Positions 20,240-30,473 of a stretch of DNA of 49,650 nt are shown here, one piece after another (position 1 is the first letter of the stretch; the number at the start of each line of letters is the position of its first letter). This DNA comes from Streptomyces hygroscopicus subsp. hygroscopicus (lineage in GTDB: Bacteria > Actinomycetota > Actinomycetes > Streptomycetales > Streptomycetaceae). The stretch is taken from contig NZ_BBOX01000167.1 of NCBI RefSeq assembly GCF_001553455.1, positions 1 through 49,650 of the forward strand. Direction: 5' to 3'. Position numbers and translations under genes: made by a program. The notes below the pieces were generated by a model that was given only the letters and a program-made list of their open reading frames with translations, did no database searches and was not told the DNA's origin.

Positions 20240-20575
20240 GTGGCAAGTGGCAACGCGATCCGTGGAAGTCGGGTCGGAGCGGGGCCGATGGGAGAAGCCG
20301 AGCGAGGCGAATCGGCGCCGCGCCTGCGCATCTCCTTCTGGTGCTCGAACGGGCACGAGACCGTGCCGAGCTTCGCCAGCGACGCGCAGATCCCTGACAC
20401 GTGGGACTGCCCCCGCTGCGGCTTCCCGGCCGGCAAGGACCGGGACAACCCGCCGGACCCGCCGCGCACCGAGCCGTACAAGACGCATCTGGCGTACGTA
20501 CGGGAGCGGCGCAGCGACGCCGACGGCGAGGCGATCCTCGCCGAGGCACTCGCCAAGCTCCGGGGCGAGATCTAG
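20240..20575 (+). CDS. rbpA: RNA polymerase-binding protein RbpA
   Basis: A 111-residue actinobacterial RNA polymerase factor that binds the principal sigma factor, stabilises open complexes and affects rifampicin tolerance. The disordered basic N-terminus (ASGNAIRGSRVGAGPMG) is followed by the core with a metal-site-like CSNGHE and CPRCG pair, and the C-terminal sigma-interacting helices (RTEPYKTHLAYVRERRSDADGEAILAEAL). The GTG start has GGGAG 8-9 nt upstream. If a second copy exists elsewhere in the genome, this could be either the main protein or a paralog. Confidence 0.93.
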   Translation: MASGNAIRGSRVGAGPMGEAERGESAPRLRISFWCSNGHETVPSFASDAQIPDTWDCPRCGFPAGKDRDNPPDPPRTEPYKTHLAYVRERRSDADGEAILAEALAKLRGEI

Positions 20576-20592
20576 ACACAGCGCGTGGTACG

Positions 20593-20638
20593 ACGGCCCG
20601 GCCGGGCACCTCCTGCGAGGGGTGCGCGGCCGGGCCGT
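20593..20638 (+). terminator. Terminator after rbpA
   Basis: ACGGCCCGGCCG (20593-20604) pairs with CGGCCGGGCCGT (20627-20638), and an inner GCACCTC/GAGGGGTGC stem lengthens it. It lies 18 bp beyond the rbpA stop. Confidence 0.85.
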
Positions 20639-20723
20639 TGTCAGTGGCGCGGGCTACGGTCATGGAGTGCCGCGTCTCAGGCCGCGGCACTCCGGGCGGG
20701 GCCAGTACCCAAGGGGGAGCGTC

Positions 20724-21962
20724 ATGACGGTGGTGGACGCCGGTGAGCGGGGGGCCGGAAAGGCGGCGGTGCCCGGGTGGCGCGGGGGGTTCGGGCGGCT
20801 GTGGGGCGCGGCCGTCGTCTCGCGGTTCGGGGACGCGCTGCGGGGCGCGGCGCTGCCGCTGCTGGCCGTCTCGCTGACCGATTCGCCGGTGCTGGTCTCG
20901 CTCGTGACCGCCTGCGGCTTCCTGCCCTGGCTGCTGTTCGGGCTGATCGGCGGGGCCATCGCCGACCGGGTGGACCAGCGGCGGGCGATGTGGGCGGTGG
21001 ACGGCCTGCGGGCCGTCCTGATGGCGGGGTTCGCCGTCGCGGTGTGGCTGGACCGGGCCACCATCGGGCTGCTGCTCGTCCTCGCCTTCGCGCTGACCAC
21101 GCTGCAGACCCTGTTCGACAACGCGGCCACGGCGCTGCTGCCGTCGGTCGTGGGCCAGGAGGCGCTGGGCCGGGCCAACGCCCGCCTGATGACCGGGCAG
21201 GAGGTCATGGGCCGGTTCGTGGGCGCCCCGCTGGTGCCGGTGCTGCTCGGCCTGGGCGCCGCGATGCCGTACGCGGCGGACGCGGTCACCTATCTCGTCG
21301 CCGCCGTGCTGGTCGCCTCGCTGGGGGTGACGCCCCCGCGGCGGGAGCCGCGGGCGCCGGGCGGGTCGCTGCGGCGTGATATCGCCGAGGGCCTGGCCGT
21401 GCTGTGGCGGGACCGCACGCTGCGGGCGCTGTGCGTCTCGACCACCCTGTGCAACATCGGCATCGGCGCGCTCATCGCCACCCTGGTGCTGCACATCACC
21501 GGCTGGCTGGAGGCCGGGAACGCCGGATACGCCGTCGTCATCACCGTGTACGGGATCGGCAGTGTGACCGGGGGGCTGCTGGCCGCCCGGTTCACCGAGA
21601 AGCTGGGGAACGCGCGGGCCCTCGTGGTCTGCGGCACGGTGCAGATCGGCGCCCTGGTCGTCCTGGGGGCGATACGGAGCCTGCCGGCCGCGGTCGCCGC
21701 CATGGGCCTCTTCGGCTTCGCGGGGATCATCTGGAACGTGATCGAGGTGACGATGACCCAGCAGCGCAGCCCCGGGGGCACACTCGGCCGGGTGAGCGCC
21801 GCCTTCCGCACCCTGTCGGTCGCGGGCGCCCCGCTCGGCGCGCTGCTGGGCGGGGTGATGGCCGCGGTATGGGGGCTCAACACACCCGCGCTGGGGGCCG
21901 CGGCGCTCTTCGGGTGCGGGCTGGTGGCCCTCGTTCCGGGAATGCGGTCCGGCATCAATTAG
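20724..21962 (+). CDS. MFS exporter, MFS_3 (EntS-like) type
   Basis: A 412-residue, 12-helix transporter. FGRLWGAAVVSRFGDALRGAALPLLA at the N-terminus and GGAIADRVDQRRAM after TM2 are typical of the MFS_3 group (siderophore or drug exporters such as EntS); a second ARFTEKLGNARA loop sits mid-protein. The substrate is unknown. The ATG at 20724 has GGGGGAG 4-5 nt upstream; longer open frame upstream overlaps rbpA and has no ribosome site. It lies between rbpA and pgi with no evident functional link. Confidence 0.85.
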   Translation: MTVVDAGERGAGKAAVPGWRGGFGRLWGAAVVSRFGDALRGAALPLLAVSLTDSPVLVSLVTACGFLPWLLFGLIGGAIADRVDQRRAMWAVDGLRAVLMAGFAVAVWLDRATIGLLLVLAFALTTLQTLFDNAATALLPSVVGQEALGRANARLMTGQEVMGRFVGAPLVPVLLGLGAAMPYAADAVTYLVAAVLVASLGVTPPRREPRAPGGSLRRDIAEGLAVLWRDRTLRALCVSTTLCNIGIGALIATLVLHITGWLEAGNAGYAVVITVYGIGSVTGGLLAARFTEKLGNARALVVCGTVQIGALVVLGAIRSLPAAVAAMGLFGFAGIIWNVIEVTMTQQRSPGGTLGRVSAAFRTLSVAGAPLGALLGGVMAAVWGLNTPALGAAALFGCGLVALVPGMRSGIN

Positions 21963-22004
21963 GTTGGGGGACACGGGGGCCAGGCACCGACGAGAAGTGG
22001 GCTG

Positions 22005-23666
22005 ATGTCCGAGATGAACACGGAAGGCCGCACCAGGCCGGACCAGCTGCCGGAGTGGCAGGCACTGGCCGCACACCGCAAGGAGCTGGGTGACGCGCAT
22101 CTGCGCGAGCTGTTCGCCGGCGACCCGGAGCGCGGGCGCCGGTACACCCTTCGGGTCGGCGATCTCCATGTCGACTACTCCAAGCACCTGGTGACCGACG
22201 AGACCCTGCGGCTGCTGCGGGAGCTGGCGCGCGCCACCAAGGTGGCCGAGCTGCGGGACGCCATGTTCCGCGGTGAGCGGATCAACACCACCGAGGACCG
22301 CGCGGTGCTGCACGTCGCGCTGCGCGCCCCGCACTCGGCGGACATCAGGGTGGACGGCGAGGACGTCGTCGGCGAGGTGCACGCCGTGCTCACCAAGATG
22401 GCCGTCTTCGCCGACCGCATCAGGTTCGGCGACTGGACCGGCCACACCGGCAAGCGGATCCGGAACGTCGTCAACATCGGCATCGGCGGCTCCGATCTGG
22501 GCCCGGCGATGGCGTATGAGGCGCTGCGGTCCTACAGCGACCGCTCGATGACGTTCCGGTTCGTCTCCAACGTGGACGGCGCGGATCTGCACGAGGCGGT
22601 GCGCGACCTGGACCCGGCCGAGACGCTGTTCATCGTCGCCTCCAAGACCTTCACCACCATCGAGACCATCACCAACGCCGTCTCCGCCCGCGACTGGCTG
22701 CTGACCGGGCTGCGGGCCGGTGAGGAGGCCGTCGCCAAGCACTTCGTGGCGGTGTCGACCAACGCCGAGAAGGTCGCCGAGTTCGGCATCGACACGGACA
22801 ACATGTTCGGGTTCTGGGACTGGGTCGGCGGGCGCTACTCCTTCGACTCGGCCATCGGCCTCTCCCTGATGGTCGCCATCGGCCCCGACCGCTTCCGCGA
22901 GATGCTGGCCGGTTTCCACCTGGTCGACGAGCACTTCGCCACCGCCCCGCCGGAGGAGAACGTCCCGCTGCTGATGGGCCTGCTGGGCATCTGGTACGAC
23001 AACTTCCACGACGCCCAGGCGCACGCCGTCCTGCCCTACAGCCACTACCTGTCGAAGTTCACCGACTATCTCCAGCAGCTGGACATGGAGTCCAACGGCA
23101 AGTCCGTGGACCGGGAGGGCCATCGGGTCGGCTGGCAGACCGGCCCCATCGTATGGGGCACCCCTGGCACCAACGGCCAGCACGCCTACTACCAGCTGCT
23201 CCACCAGGGCACCAAGCTGGTCCCGGCCGACCTGATCGGCTTCGCCCGGCCGGTGAAGGACCTGCCGCCCGGTCTGGAGCCCCACCACGACCTGCTGATG
23301 GCCAACCTCTTCGCCCAGGGCCAGGCGCTGGCCTTCGGCAAGACCGCCGAGGAGGTCGCCGCCGAGGGGGTGCCCGAGGAGCTGGTGCCGCACAAGACCT
23401 TCCGCGGCAACCGCCCCACCACCACGATCCTCGCCTCCGAGCTCACCCCGTCGGTGCTGGGCCAGCTGATCGCCCTCTATGAGCACAAGGTGTTCGTCCA
23501 GGGCGCGGTGTGGAACATCGACTCCTTCGACCAGTGGGGAGTGGAGCTGGGCAAGGTGCTCGCCAAGCGGGTCGAGCCCGCGCTGACCGAGGGCGCCGAG
23601 GTGCCGGGCCTGGACACCTCCACCGAGCACCTGGTCGCCACCTACCGTTCGCTGCGCGGCCGCTGA
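22005..23666 (+). CDS. pgi: Glucose-6-phosphate isomerase
   Basis: A 553-residue isomerase interconverting glucose-6- and fructose-6-phosphate, of the long classical type. Motifs are [22 protein letters not shown] (phosphate site), the signature [16 protein letters not shown], catalytic Glu in [19 protein letters not shown], and [11 protein letters not shown]. The ATG at 22005 has GAGAAG about 7 nt upstream; Met4 is an alternative. Pgi connects the glycolytic cluster to the pentose phosphate operon, with which it is convergent. Confidence 0.96.
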   Translation: MSEMNTEGRTRPDQLPEWQALAAHRKELGDAHLRELFAGDPERGRRYTLRVGDLHVDYSKHLVTDETLRLLRELARATKVAELRDAMFRGERINTTEDRAVLHVALRAPHSADIRVDGEDVVGEVHAVLTKMAVFADRIRFGDWTGHTGKRIRNVVNIGIGGSDLGPAMAYEALRSYSDRSMTFRFVSNVDGADLHEAVRDLDPAETLFIVASKTFTTIETITNAVSARDWLLTGLRAGEEAVAKHFVAVSTNAEKVAEFGIDTDNMFGFWDWVGGRYSFDSAIGLSLMVAIGPDRFREMLAGFHLVDEHFATAPPEENVPLLMGLLGIWYDNFHDAQAHAVLPYSHYLSKFTDYLQQLDMESNGKSVDREGHRVGWQTGPIVWGTPGTNGQHAYYQLLHQGTKLVPADLIGFARPVKDLPPGLEPHHDLLMANLFAQGQALAFGKTAEEVAAEGVPEELVPHKTFRGNRPTTTILASELTPSVLGQLIALYEHKVFVQGAVWNIDSFDQWGVELGKVLAKRVEPALTEGAEVPGLDTSTEHLVATYRSLRGR

Positions 23667-23695
23667 GGTCCCGCGCCACGGGAGCCGAAACGCGA

Positions 23696-23731
23696 CGATC
23701 CCCCGGGTGCCTTCGGGCACGCGGGGGATCG
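23696..23731. terminator. Strong terminator between pgi and pgl
   Basis: A 16-bp stem (23696-23711 with 23716-23731, one mismatch) closes on a TTCG tetraloop flanked by C and G, an extra-stable loop. It stands between two convergent genes and can serve both. Confidence 0.9.
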
Positions 23732-23757
23732 GGTGCGTGACGGGTGCGTGACGCGGG

Positions 23758-24540
23758 TTACGGCGACGCCGGAGGGTACAGCTCGCGCGGCAGACCGGCC
23801 GCGGCGGCCCGGTCCAGCAGCCACAGCGTACGGCGGCGGCCGTACGCCCCGGCCGCCGGAGCCTGCAGCTCCCCGGCGCCCGACAGGGCTATCCTGACCG
23901 CCTTCGCCTTGTCCTCACCGGCCGCCAGCAGCCACACCTCCCGCGCCGCGCGGATCGCGGGCATGGTCAGCGTGGTGCGGACGGGCGGCGGTTTGGGCGC
24001 GCCGCGCACCCCGACCACCGTCCGCTCGGTCTCCCGGACGGCGGGCAGCTCGGGGAAGAGCGAGGCCACATGGGTGTCCGGGCCGACGCCCAGCAGCAGC
24101 ACGTCGAACGACGGCACCGCGCCGTGGTTCTCCGGCCGCGCGGCCCGGCCCAGCTCGGCGGCGTACGCCTCGGCCGCGGCGTCCACATCGCCGCCGTGCG
24201 GCCCGTCGGACGCGGGCATCGGGTGGACCCGCGCCGGGTCCAGCTCCACCGCGTCCAGCAGCGCCTGGCGGGCCTGGGTGACGTTGCGGTCCGGATGGCC
24301 CTCCGGCAGGAACCGCTCATCGCCCCACCACAGGTCCAGCCGCGACCAGTCCACCGCGTCGCGCGCCGGGGAGGCGGCGAGCGCGGCGAGCAGGCCGTTG
24401 CCGTTGCGCCCACCGGTCAGGACGACCGAGGCGGAGCCGCGGGCGGCCTGGGCGTCCACGATCTTCGTGATCAGCCGGGCCGCCGCGGCCTGGGCCATCA
24501 GCTCCTTGTCGCGGTGGACGACCACCTGCGGAGCGGTCAC
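23758..24540 (-). CDS. pgl: 6-phosphogluconolactonase
   Basis: A 260-residue lactonase of the NagB/DevB fold, hydrolysing 6-phosphogluconolactone to 6-phosphogluconate. Seen are VVLTGGRNGNGLLAAL, the active-site WSRLDLWWGDERFLP, DRNVTQARQALLD and VLLLGVGPDTHVASLFPE. The GTG start overlaps the opcA stop (GTGA), so it is translated with opcA. It is the last gene of the tkt-tal-zwf-opcA-pgl operon. Confidence 0.95.
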   Translation of the reverse strand: MTAPQVVVHRDKELMAQAAAARLITKIVDAQAARGSASVVLTGGRNGNGLLAALAASPARDAVDWSRLDLWWGDERFLPEGHPDRNVTQARQALLDAVELDPARVHPMPASDGPHGGDVDAAAEAYAAELGRAARPENHGAVPSFDVLLLGVGPDTHVASLFPELPAVRETERTVVGVRGAPKPPPVRTTLTMPAIRAAREVWLLAAGEDKAKAVRIALSGAGELQAPAAGAYGRRRTLWLLDRAAAAGLPRELYPPASP

Positions 24541-25706
24541 GTGTCCGCCTTCCCGTTCCCCGCCTTGCCGTCCGGCTTCCGCCCCTGGGCCCCGGCCGGA
24601 GGGTGGGGCCTCGGCGCCGGCGGCTGGGCCGGGGCCTGCGGCGGGTTCTTCGGCGACGCGGGGACATGCTCCGGCGCCGCCTCCGGGTCCCGGGTCGGCA
24701 GCGGCGGCCGGTCCGCGCCCGGCGGCACCACCTGAGTGGCCGGGGCCGCCTTGACGTCCCGCTCCAGCGTCCCCACTCCGCCCTTGCCGAGCTTGCTCAC
24801 GCCGAACTTCACCGACGTCTCGTAGGTCTCGTCGGGGTCCAGCCGGCGCAGCTCCTCGGCGATCAGCTCCGACATCTCACGCCGCTGGAGCGCCACATGC
24901 CGGTCCGGCTGGCCCGGCATCGCCAGCTCGGCCAGCGAGCCGTTCGCCCGGTCCAGGCAGATCTCGCCGTCGGCCGTCTCCAGCCGCACCGCGGTCAGCC
25001 CGGGGCCCTCCGAGACCTGCCGGTCCACCGGGACCCGCAGCCGCTCGGCGAGCCACAGCGCGAGCAGCTCGCTGCTCGGGTTGTACGCCTCGCCCTCGAC
25101 GACCGCGGAGATGATCGGGGAGTGCCTCTGGTCCAGCGCGGCGGCCAGGACGCTGCGCCAGGGGGTGATCCGGGTCCAGGCCAGATCGGTGTCGCCCGGG
25201 GTGTAGGTCGCGGCCCGCAGCCCGAGGGCGGCGACCGGGTCCTCGGTGGCCTGGGCGTCGGTGATCCGGCGCTGGGCCAGCTGTCCGAGCAGGTCCTCGC
25301 TGGGGTGGTCCGGGGCGTCCTCCGGCCACCACACCACCACCGGGGCGTCCGGCAGCAGCAGCGGCAGGACCACCGAGTAGGCGTGGTTGGCGAGTTCGCC
25401 GTGCAGCCGCAGCAGCACCGTCTCGCCGGTGCCGGTCTCCCCGCCGACCCGCACTTCGGCGTCCAGCCGGGCCATCTTGCGGTCGCGCGGCGACCGGCCC
25501 GGCCGCTTGATGACGACCAGGATGCGCGAGGGGTGTTCCTTGGACGCCTCGCTCGCCGCCCGCAGCGCGTCGTAGTGATTGCCCTCGTCGGTGACGATGA
25601 CGAGGGTGAGCACCATGCCCACGGCCGGGGTACCGGTGGCCCGGCGTGCCTGGACCAGAGCGGAGTTGATCCGGCTGGACGTGGTGTCCGTGAGATCGAT
25701 GTTCAT
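24537..25706 (-). CDS. opcA: Glucose-6-phosphate dehydrogenase assembly protein OpcA
   Basis: A 389-residue OpcA protein. In actinobacteria and cyanobacteria OpcA is required for, or tunes, activity of the neighbouring glucose-6-phosphate dehydrogenase. Typical are VVVWWPEDAPDHPSEDLLGQLAQRRITDA and YTPGDTDLAWTRITPWRSVLAAALD. The last ~65 residues form a Pro-rich, disordered tail not needed for the fold. It overlaps zwf (ATGA) and pgl (GTGA). Confidence 0.95.
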   Translation of the reverse strand: MNIDLTDTTSSRINSALVQARRATGTPAVGMVLTLVIVTDEGNHYDALRAASEASKEHPSRILVVIKRPGRSPRDRKMARLDAEVRVGGETGTGETVLLRLHGELANHAYSVVLPLLLPDAPVVVWWPEDAPDHPSEDLLGQLAQRRITDAQATEDPVAALGLRAATYTPGDTDLAWTRITPWRSVLAAALDQRHSPIISAVVEGEAYNPSSELLALWLAERLRVPVDRQVSEGPGLTAVRLETADGEICLDRANGSLAELAMPGQPDRHVALQRREMSELIAEELRRLDPDETYETSVKFGVSKLGKGGVGTLERDVKAAPATQVVPPGADRPPLPTRDPEAAPEHVPASPKNPPQAPAQPPAPRPHPPAGAQGRKPDGKAGNGKADT

Positions 25707-27226
25707 GGCCGCCGCCAGCTCCGTCCGTCTCGTGCGAGCATCTCGTCCGCGGCTTTCGGCCCCCAGGTCCCGGCCGTGTACTGCTCGGGCCTGCCGTGCT
25801 TGTCCCAGTACTCCTCGATCGGGTCCAGGATCCGCCAGGACTGCTCGACCTCCTCGTGGCGGGGGAAGAGGTTCGCCTCGCCCAGCAGGACATCGAGCAG
25901 CAGCCGCTCGTACGCCTCGGGGCTGGACTCGGTGAAGGACTCGCCGTACTGGAAGTCCATCGTCACGTCCCGGATCTCCATCGAGGTGCCGGGCACCTTG
26001 GAGCCGAACCGGATGGTGACGCCCTCGTCCGGCTGCACCCGGATGACCAGGGCGTTCTGCCCCAGCTCCTGGGTGTCGGTGGCGTCGAAGGGGGAGTGCG
26101 GGGCGCGCTGGAAGACCACCGCGATCTCGGTGACCCGCCGCCCCAGCCGCTTGCCGGTGCGCAGGTAGAAGGGGACACCCGCCCAGCGGCGGTTGTCGAT
26201 CTCCAGCTTGATCGCGGCGTAGGTGTCGGTCTTCGAGTGGGGGTCGATGCCCTCCTCGTCGAGGTAGCCGCGCACCTCCTCGCCGCCCTGCCAGCCGCGG
26301 GCGTACTGGGCGCGCACGGTGTGCTTGCCCAGGTCCCTGGGCAGCTTGACGGCCCTGAGCGCCTTCAGCTTCTCGGTGACCAGGGAGGACGCCTCGAAGG
26401 AGGCGGGCTCCTCCATGGCGGTCAGCGCGAGCAGCTGCAACAGGTGGTTCTGGATGACGTCACGGGCCGCGCCGATGCCGTCGTAGTAGCCCGCGCGCCC
26501 GCCGATGCCGATGTCCTCGGCCATGGTGATCTGTACGTGGTCGACGTACGACCGGTTCCAGATCGGCTCGAACATCGTGTTGGCGAAGCGCAGCGCCAGG
26601 ATGTTCTGGACCGTCTCCTTGCCCAGGTAGTGGTCGATCCGGAAGACGTCGCTGGGCCGGAAGACCTCGTGGACGACCTGGTTGAGCTGCTGAGCGCTCT
26701 CCAGGTCGTGGCCGAAGGGCTTCTCGATGACCGCGCGCCGCCAGGAGTCGCCCTGGCCCTGGGACAGCCCGTGCTTCTTGAGCTGCTGCACGACGGTGGG
26801 GAAGAACTTCGGCGGGACGGACAGGTAGAAGGCGAAGTTCCCGCCGGTGCCGCGCGCCTTGTCGAGCTCTTCTATGGTCGACCGCAGGGTCGTGAACGCC
26901 TCGTCGTCGGAGAACTCGCCGGGCACGAAGCGGAACCCCTCGGCCAGCTGCTGCCAGACCTCCTCGCGGAACGGGGTGCGCGCGTGTTCCTTGACCGCGT
27001 CGTGCACGACCTGGGCGAAGTCCTCGTTCTCCCAGTCGCGGCGCGCGAAGCCGACGAGCGAGAAGCCCGGGGGCAGCAGACCGCGGTTGGCCAGGTCGTA
27101 GATGGCGGGCATCAGCTTCTTACGGGACAGGTCGCCCGTGACGCCGAAGATCACGAGGCCGGACGGCCCCGCGATGCGCGGGAGCCGCCGGTCCCGTGGG
27201 TCACGCAGCGGATTGCTGCTGCTCAC
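25703..27226 (-). CDS. zwf: Glucose-6-phosphate 1-dehydrogenase
   Basis: A 507-residue enzyme oxidising glucose-6-phosphate with NADP+, the entry to the oxidative pentose phosphate path. The coenzyme site is GVTGDLSRKKLMPA (28-41), and the substrate-site signature RIDHYLGKE (196-204) includes Asp198 and His199. KPFGHDLESA and the C-terminal WRILDPI are also typical. The GTG at 27226 has GGAGG 9 nt upstream and lies 4 bp after the tal stop. Confidence 0.97.
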   Translation of the reverse strand: MSSSNPLRDPRDRRLPRIAGPSGLVIFGVTGDLSRKKLMPAIYDLANRGLLPPGFSLVGFARRDWENEDFAQVVHDAVKEHARTPFREEVWQQLAEGFRFVPGEFSDDEAFTTLRSTIEELDKARGTGGNFAFYLSVPPKFFPTVVQQLKKHGLSQGQGDSWRRAVIEKPFGHDLESAQQLNQVVHEVFRPSDVFRIDHYLGKETVQNILALRFANTMFEPIWNRSYVDHVQITMAEDIGIGGRAGYYDGIGAARDVIQNHLLQLLALTAMEEPASFEASSLVTEKLKALRAVKLPRDLGKHTVRAQYARGWQGGEEVRGYLDEEGIDPHSKTDTYAAIKLEIDNRRWAGVPFYLRTGKRLGRRVTEIAVVFQRAPHSPFDATDTQELGQNALVIRVQPDEGVTIRFGSKVPGTSMEIRDVTMDFQYGESFTESSPEAYERLLLDVLLGEANLFPRHEEVEQSWRILDPIEEYWDKHGRPEQYTAGTWGPKAADEMLARDGRSWRRP

Positions 27227-27230
27227 GGTT

Positions 27231-28349
27231 TCACGCCTCCGAGGGTGCGAGGCGCTTGAGCTCCGCCTCGGTCGACTTCAGCAGGTCGTTCCAGGACGAC
27301 TCGAACTTCTCGACGCCCTCGTCCTCCAGGACCTGGACGACCTCGTCGTAGGAGATCCCGATCCCGGCCAGCGCGTCGATGTCGGCCTGGGCCTGCTCGT
27401 ACGTGCCGTGCACGGTGTCGCCGCGGGTCTCGCCGTGGTCGGCGACCGCCTCCAGGGTGGCCTCCGGCATGGTGTTGACGGTGCCGGGGGCGACCAGCTC
27501 CTCGACGTACATGGTGTCCTTGTACGCCGGGTCCTTGACGCCGGTCGAGGCCCACAGCGGACGCTGCTTGTTGGCATTGGCCCGGTCCAGGGCGGCCCAG
27601 CGGTCGGAGCTGAAGACCTCCTCGTACGCCTGGTAGGCGAGGCGGGCGTTGGCGACGGCGGCCTTGCCGCGCAGCGCCTTGGCCTCATCGGTGCCGATCT
27701 TCTCGATGCGCTTGTCGATCTCGGTGTCCACGCGGGACACGAAGAAGGACGCCACCGAGTGGATCTTGGACAGGTCCAGCCCCGCGGCCTTGGCCTTCTC
27801 CAGACCGGCCAGGAAGGCGTCCATGACCGCGCGGTACCGCTCCAGGGAGAAGATCAGCGTGACGTTGACGCTGATGCCCAGGCCGATCACCTCGGTGATC
27901 GCGGGCAGCCCCGCCTTGGTCGCCGGGATCTTGATGAAGGTGTTGGGCCGGTCCACCAGCCAGGCCAGCTGCTTGGCCTCGGCGACGGTGGCGGCCGTGT
28001 CGTGGGCCAGGCGCGGGTCGACCTCGATGGAGACCCGGCCGTCCTGGCCGCCGGTCGCGTCGTACACCGGCCGGAGGATGTCCGCGGCGTCGCGGACATC
28101 CGCCGTCGTGATCATGCGGACGGCCTCTTCGACGGTGAGCCTGCGGGCCGCGAGGTCGGTCAGCTGCTGTTCGTAGCCGTCGCCGCCGGAGATCGCCTTC
28201 TGGAAGATCGACGGGTTGGTGGTGACGCCTACGACATGCTGCTGGTCGATCAGCTCGGCCAGGTTGCCGGAGGTGATCCGCTTGCGCGAGAGGTCGTCGA
28301 GCCAGATCGCGACGCCTTCGTCGGCCAGCCGCTTGAGTGCGTCTGTCAT
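27231..28349 (-). CDS. tal: Transaldolase
   Basis: A 372-residue transaldolase of the long actinobacterial class, exchanging C3 units between sedoheptulose-7-phosphate and glyceraldehyde-3-phosphate. [13 protein letters not shown] and the Schiff-base lysine Lys140 in [10 protein letters not shown] are present, with [13 protein letters not shown]. The ATG has AGGAG about 10 nt upstream. It lies between tkt (45-bp gap) and zwf (4-bp gap), so it is operonic. Confidence 0.96.
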   Translation of the reverse strand: MTDALKRLADEGVAIWLDDLSRKRITSGNLAELIDQQHVVGVTTNPSIFQKAISGGDGYEQQLTDLAARRLTVEEAVRMITTADVRDAADILRPVYDATGGQDGRVSIEVDPRLAHDTAATVAEAKQLAWLVDRPNTFIKIPATKAGLPAITEVIGLGISVNVTLIFSLERYRAVMDAFLAGLEKAKAAGLDLSKIHSVASFFVSRVDTEIDKRIEKIGTDEAKALRGKAAVANARLAYQAYEEVFSSDRWAALDRANANKQRPLWASTGVKDPAYKDTMYVEELVAPGTVNTMPEATLEAVADHGETRGDTVHGTYEQAQADIDALAGIGISYDEVVQVLEDEGVEKFESSWNDLLKSTEAELKRLAPSEA

Positions 28350-28394
28350 GGGGTGTGTTCTCCTACTCGTCGCTACTAAGTCGTCTGCGGGGCG

Positions 28395-30473
28395 TCAGTG
28401 CCCTGCGGCGTCGAGGGACTCGCGGGCGGCGGCGACCACGGCCTCGGCGGTGAGACCGAACTCCCGGTAGAGCACCTTGTAGTCGGCGGAGGCGCCGAAG
28501 TGCTCCAGCGAGACGATGCGGCCGGCCTCGCCGACGTAGCGGTACCAGGTCAGGCCGATGCCCGCTTCGACCGCCACGCGCGCCTTGACGGACGGCGGCA
28601 GCACGCCGTCCCGGTACCCCTTGTCCTGCTCCTCGAACCACTCGACCGAGGGCATCGACACGACACGGGTCGGGACCCCGGCGGCCTGGAGCTGCTCGCG
28701 CGCCTCGACGGCGAGCTGCACCTCCGAGCCGGTGCCGATGAGGATGACCTGCGGCCGGCCGCCCTCGGCCTCGAAGAGCACATAGCCACCCTTGGCGGCG
28801 TCCTCGTTGGCCTCGTAGGTCGGCACGTTCTGCCGGGTCAGCGCGAGGCCGTGGGGAGCCGGGCTGGCGCTGTGGCGACGGGTGATCTCCCGCCAGGCGA
28901 TGGCCGTCTCGTTGGCGTCGGCCGGGCGGACGACGTTCAGGCCCGGGATGGCGCGCAGCGCGGACAGGTGCTCCACCGGCTGGTGGGTCGGGCCGTCCTC
29001 GCCGAGGCCGATGGAGTCGTGCGTCCACACGTAGGTGACCGGCAGCTTCATCAGCGCGGCGAGCCGGACGGCCGGGCGCATGTAGTCGGAGAAGACCAGG
29101 AAGGTGCCGCCGTAGACGCGGGTGTTGCCATGCAGCGCGATGCCGTTCATGGTCGAGCCCATGGCGTGCTCGCGGATGCCGAAGTGGATGGTGCGGCCGT
29201 ACGGGTCGGCCTCCGGCAGCGGGTTGCCCTTCGGGAGGAAGGACGAGGACGCGTCGATCGTGGTGTTGTTGGAGCCCGCGAGGTCGGCGGAGCCGCCCCA
29301 CAGCTCGGGGAGCACCCCGCCGAGCGCCTTGAGCACCTGGCCGGACGCCTTGCGGGTGGCGACGTCCTTGCCCGGCTCGAAGACCGGCAGCGCGCTCTCC
29401 CAGCCCTCGGGCAGCTCGCCCTTGGTGATCCGGTCGAACAGGGCGGCCCGCTCGGCGTTGTTGTTCCGCCACTCCTGGAGCCGCTTGTCCCAGGCGGCGT
29501 GCGCCTGCCGGCCGCGCTCGACCAGGCCGCGGGTGTGGTTGATGACGTCCGGCTCGACCGCGAAGTGCTGCTCGGGGTCGAAGCCGAGGACGCGCTTGGT
29601 GGCGGCGACCTCGTCGGCGCCGAGCGCCGAGCCGTGCGACGCCTCGGTGTTCTGCGCGTTCGGGGCGGGCCAGGCGATGATCGTACGGGCGGCGATGATC
29701 GAGGGGCGCTCGGTCTCGGCCTGCGCCGCCTTGAGCGCCGCGTACAGCGCGTGGACGTCGAAGTCGCCGTTCTCGGCCTGCTCGATGCGCTGGACGTGCC
29801 AGCCGTACGCCTCGTAGCGCGCCAGGACGTCCTCGGAGAGCGCGGTGGCGGTGTCGCCCTCGATCGAGATGTGGTTGTCGTCGTAGAGAGCGACGATGTT
29901 GCCCAGCTTCTGGTGGCCGGCCAGCGAGGACGCCTCGGCGGAGATGCCCTCCTCCAGGTCGCCGTCGGAGACGATGGCCCAGATGGTGTGGTCGAACGGA
30001 GAGGCGCCCTGCGGCGCCTCGGGGTCGAACAGGCCGCGCTCGTAGCGGGCGGCCATCGCCATGCCGACCGCGTTGGCGATGCCCTGGCCCAGGGGGCCGG
30101 TGGTGGTCTCGACGCCCGTGGTGTGGCCGTACTCCGGGTGGCCCGGGGTCTTGCTGCCCCAGGTGCGGAACGACCGCAGATCCTCGAGCTCCAGCCCGAA
30201 GCCCGCCAGGTACAGCTGCACGTAGAGGGTGAGGCTGGTGTGCCCGGGGGACAGGACGAAACGGTCACGGCCCGCCCAGCCGGCGTCGGAGGGGTCGTGC
30301 CGCATCAGCTTCTGGAAGAGCAGGTACGCGGCGGGCGCGAGGCTCATGGCCGTGCCAGGGTGGCCGTTACCGACCTTCTGTACGGAGTCCATGGCCAGGA
30401 CCCGGGCCGTGTCGACGGCCCGCTGGTCCAGATCGGTCCACTCGAGGTCTGTGGTAGTCGGCTTGGTGCTCAC
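28395..30473 (-). CDS. tkt: Transketolase
   Basis: A 692-residue thiamine-diphosphate enzyme moving C2 units in the pentose phosphate path. Seen are GNGHPGTAMSLAPAAY and the ThDP/metal motif SDGDLEEGISAEASSLAGHQKLGN, the catalytic HFGIREHAMGSTMNGIALHGN and EDGPTHQPVEHLSALR. The GTG start at 30473 has GGAG about 13 nt upstream, a long gap. A minus-strand TAGGCT (30543-30538) about 65 nt upstream is a possible -10 box. It heads the five-gene operon. Confidence 0.96.
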   Translation of the reverse strand: MSTKPTTTDLEWTDLDQRAVDTARVLAMDSVQKVGNGHPGTAMSLAPAAYLLFQKLMRHDPSDAGWAGRDRFVLSPGHTSLTLYVQLYLAGFGLELEDLRSFRTWGSKTPGHPEYGHTTGVETTTGPLGQGIANAVGMAMAARYERGLFDPEAPQGASPFDHTIWAIVSDGDLEEGISAEASSLAGHQKLGNIVALYDDNHISIEGDTATALSEDVLARYEAYGWHVQRIEQAENGDFDVHALYAALKAAQAETERPSIIAARTIIAWPAPNAQNTEASHGSALGADEVAATKRVLGFDPEQHFAVEPDVINHTRGLVERGRQAHAAWDKRLQEWRNNNAERAALFDRITKGELPEGWESALPVFEPGKDVATRKASGQVLKALGGVLPELWGGSADLAGSNNTTIDASSSFLPKGNPLPEADPYGRTIHFGIREHAMGSTMNGIALHGNTRVYGGTFLVFSDYMRPAVRLAALMKLPVTYVWTHDSIGLGEDGPTHQPVEHLSALRAIPGLNVVRPADANETAIAWREITRRHSASPAPHGLALTRQNVPTYEANEDAAKGGYVLFEAEGGRPQVILIGTGSEVQLAVEAREQLQAAGVPTRVVSMPSVEWFEEQDKGYRDGVLPPSVKARVAVEAGIGLTWYRYVGEAGRIVSLEHFGASADYKVLYREFGLTAEAVVAAARESLDAAGH

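Noticed and set aside
20232..23720. A 1162-codon minus-strand open frame across rbpA, the MFS gene and pgi
   Set aside because: It is antisense to three well-supported genes, with a composition typical of shadow frames.
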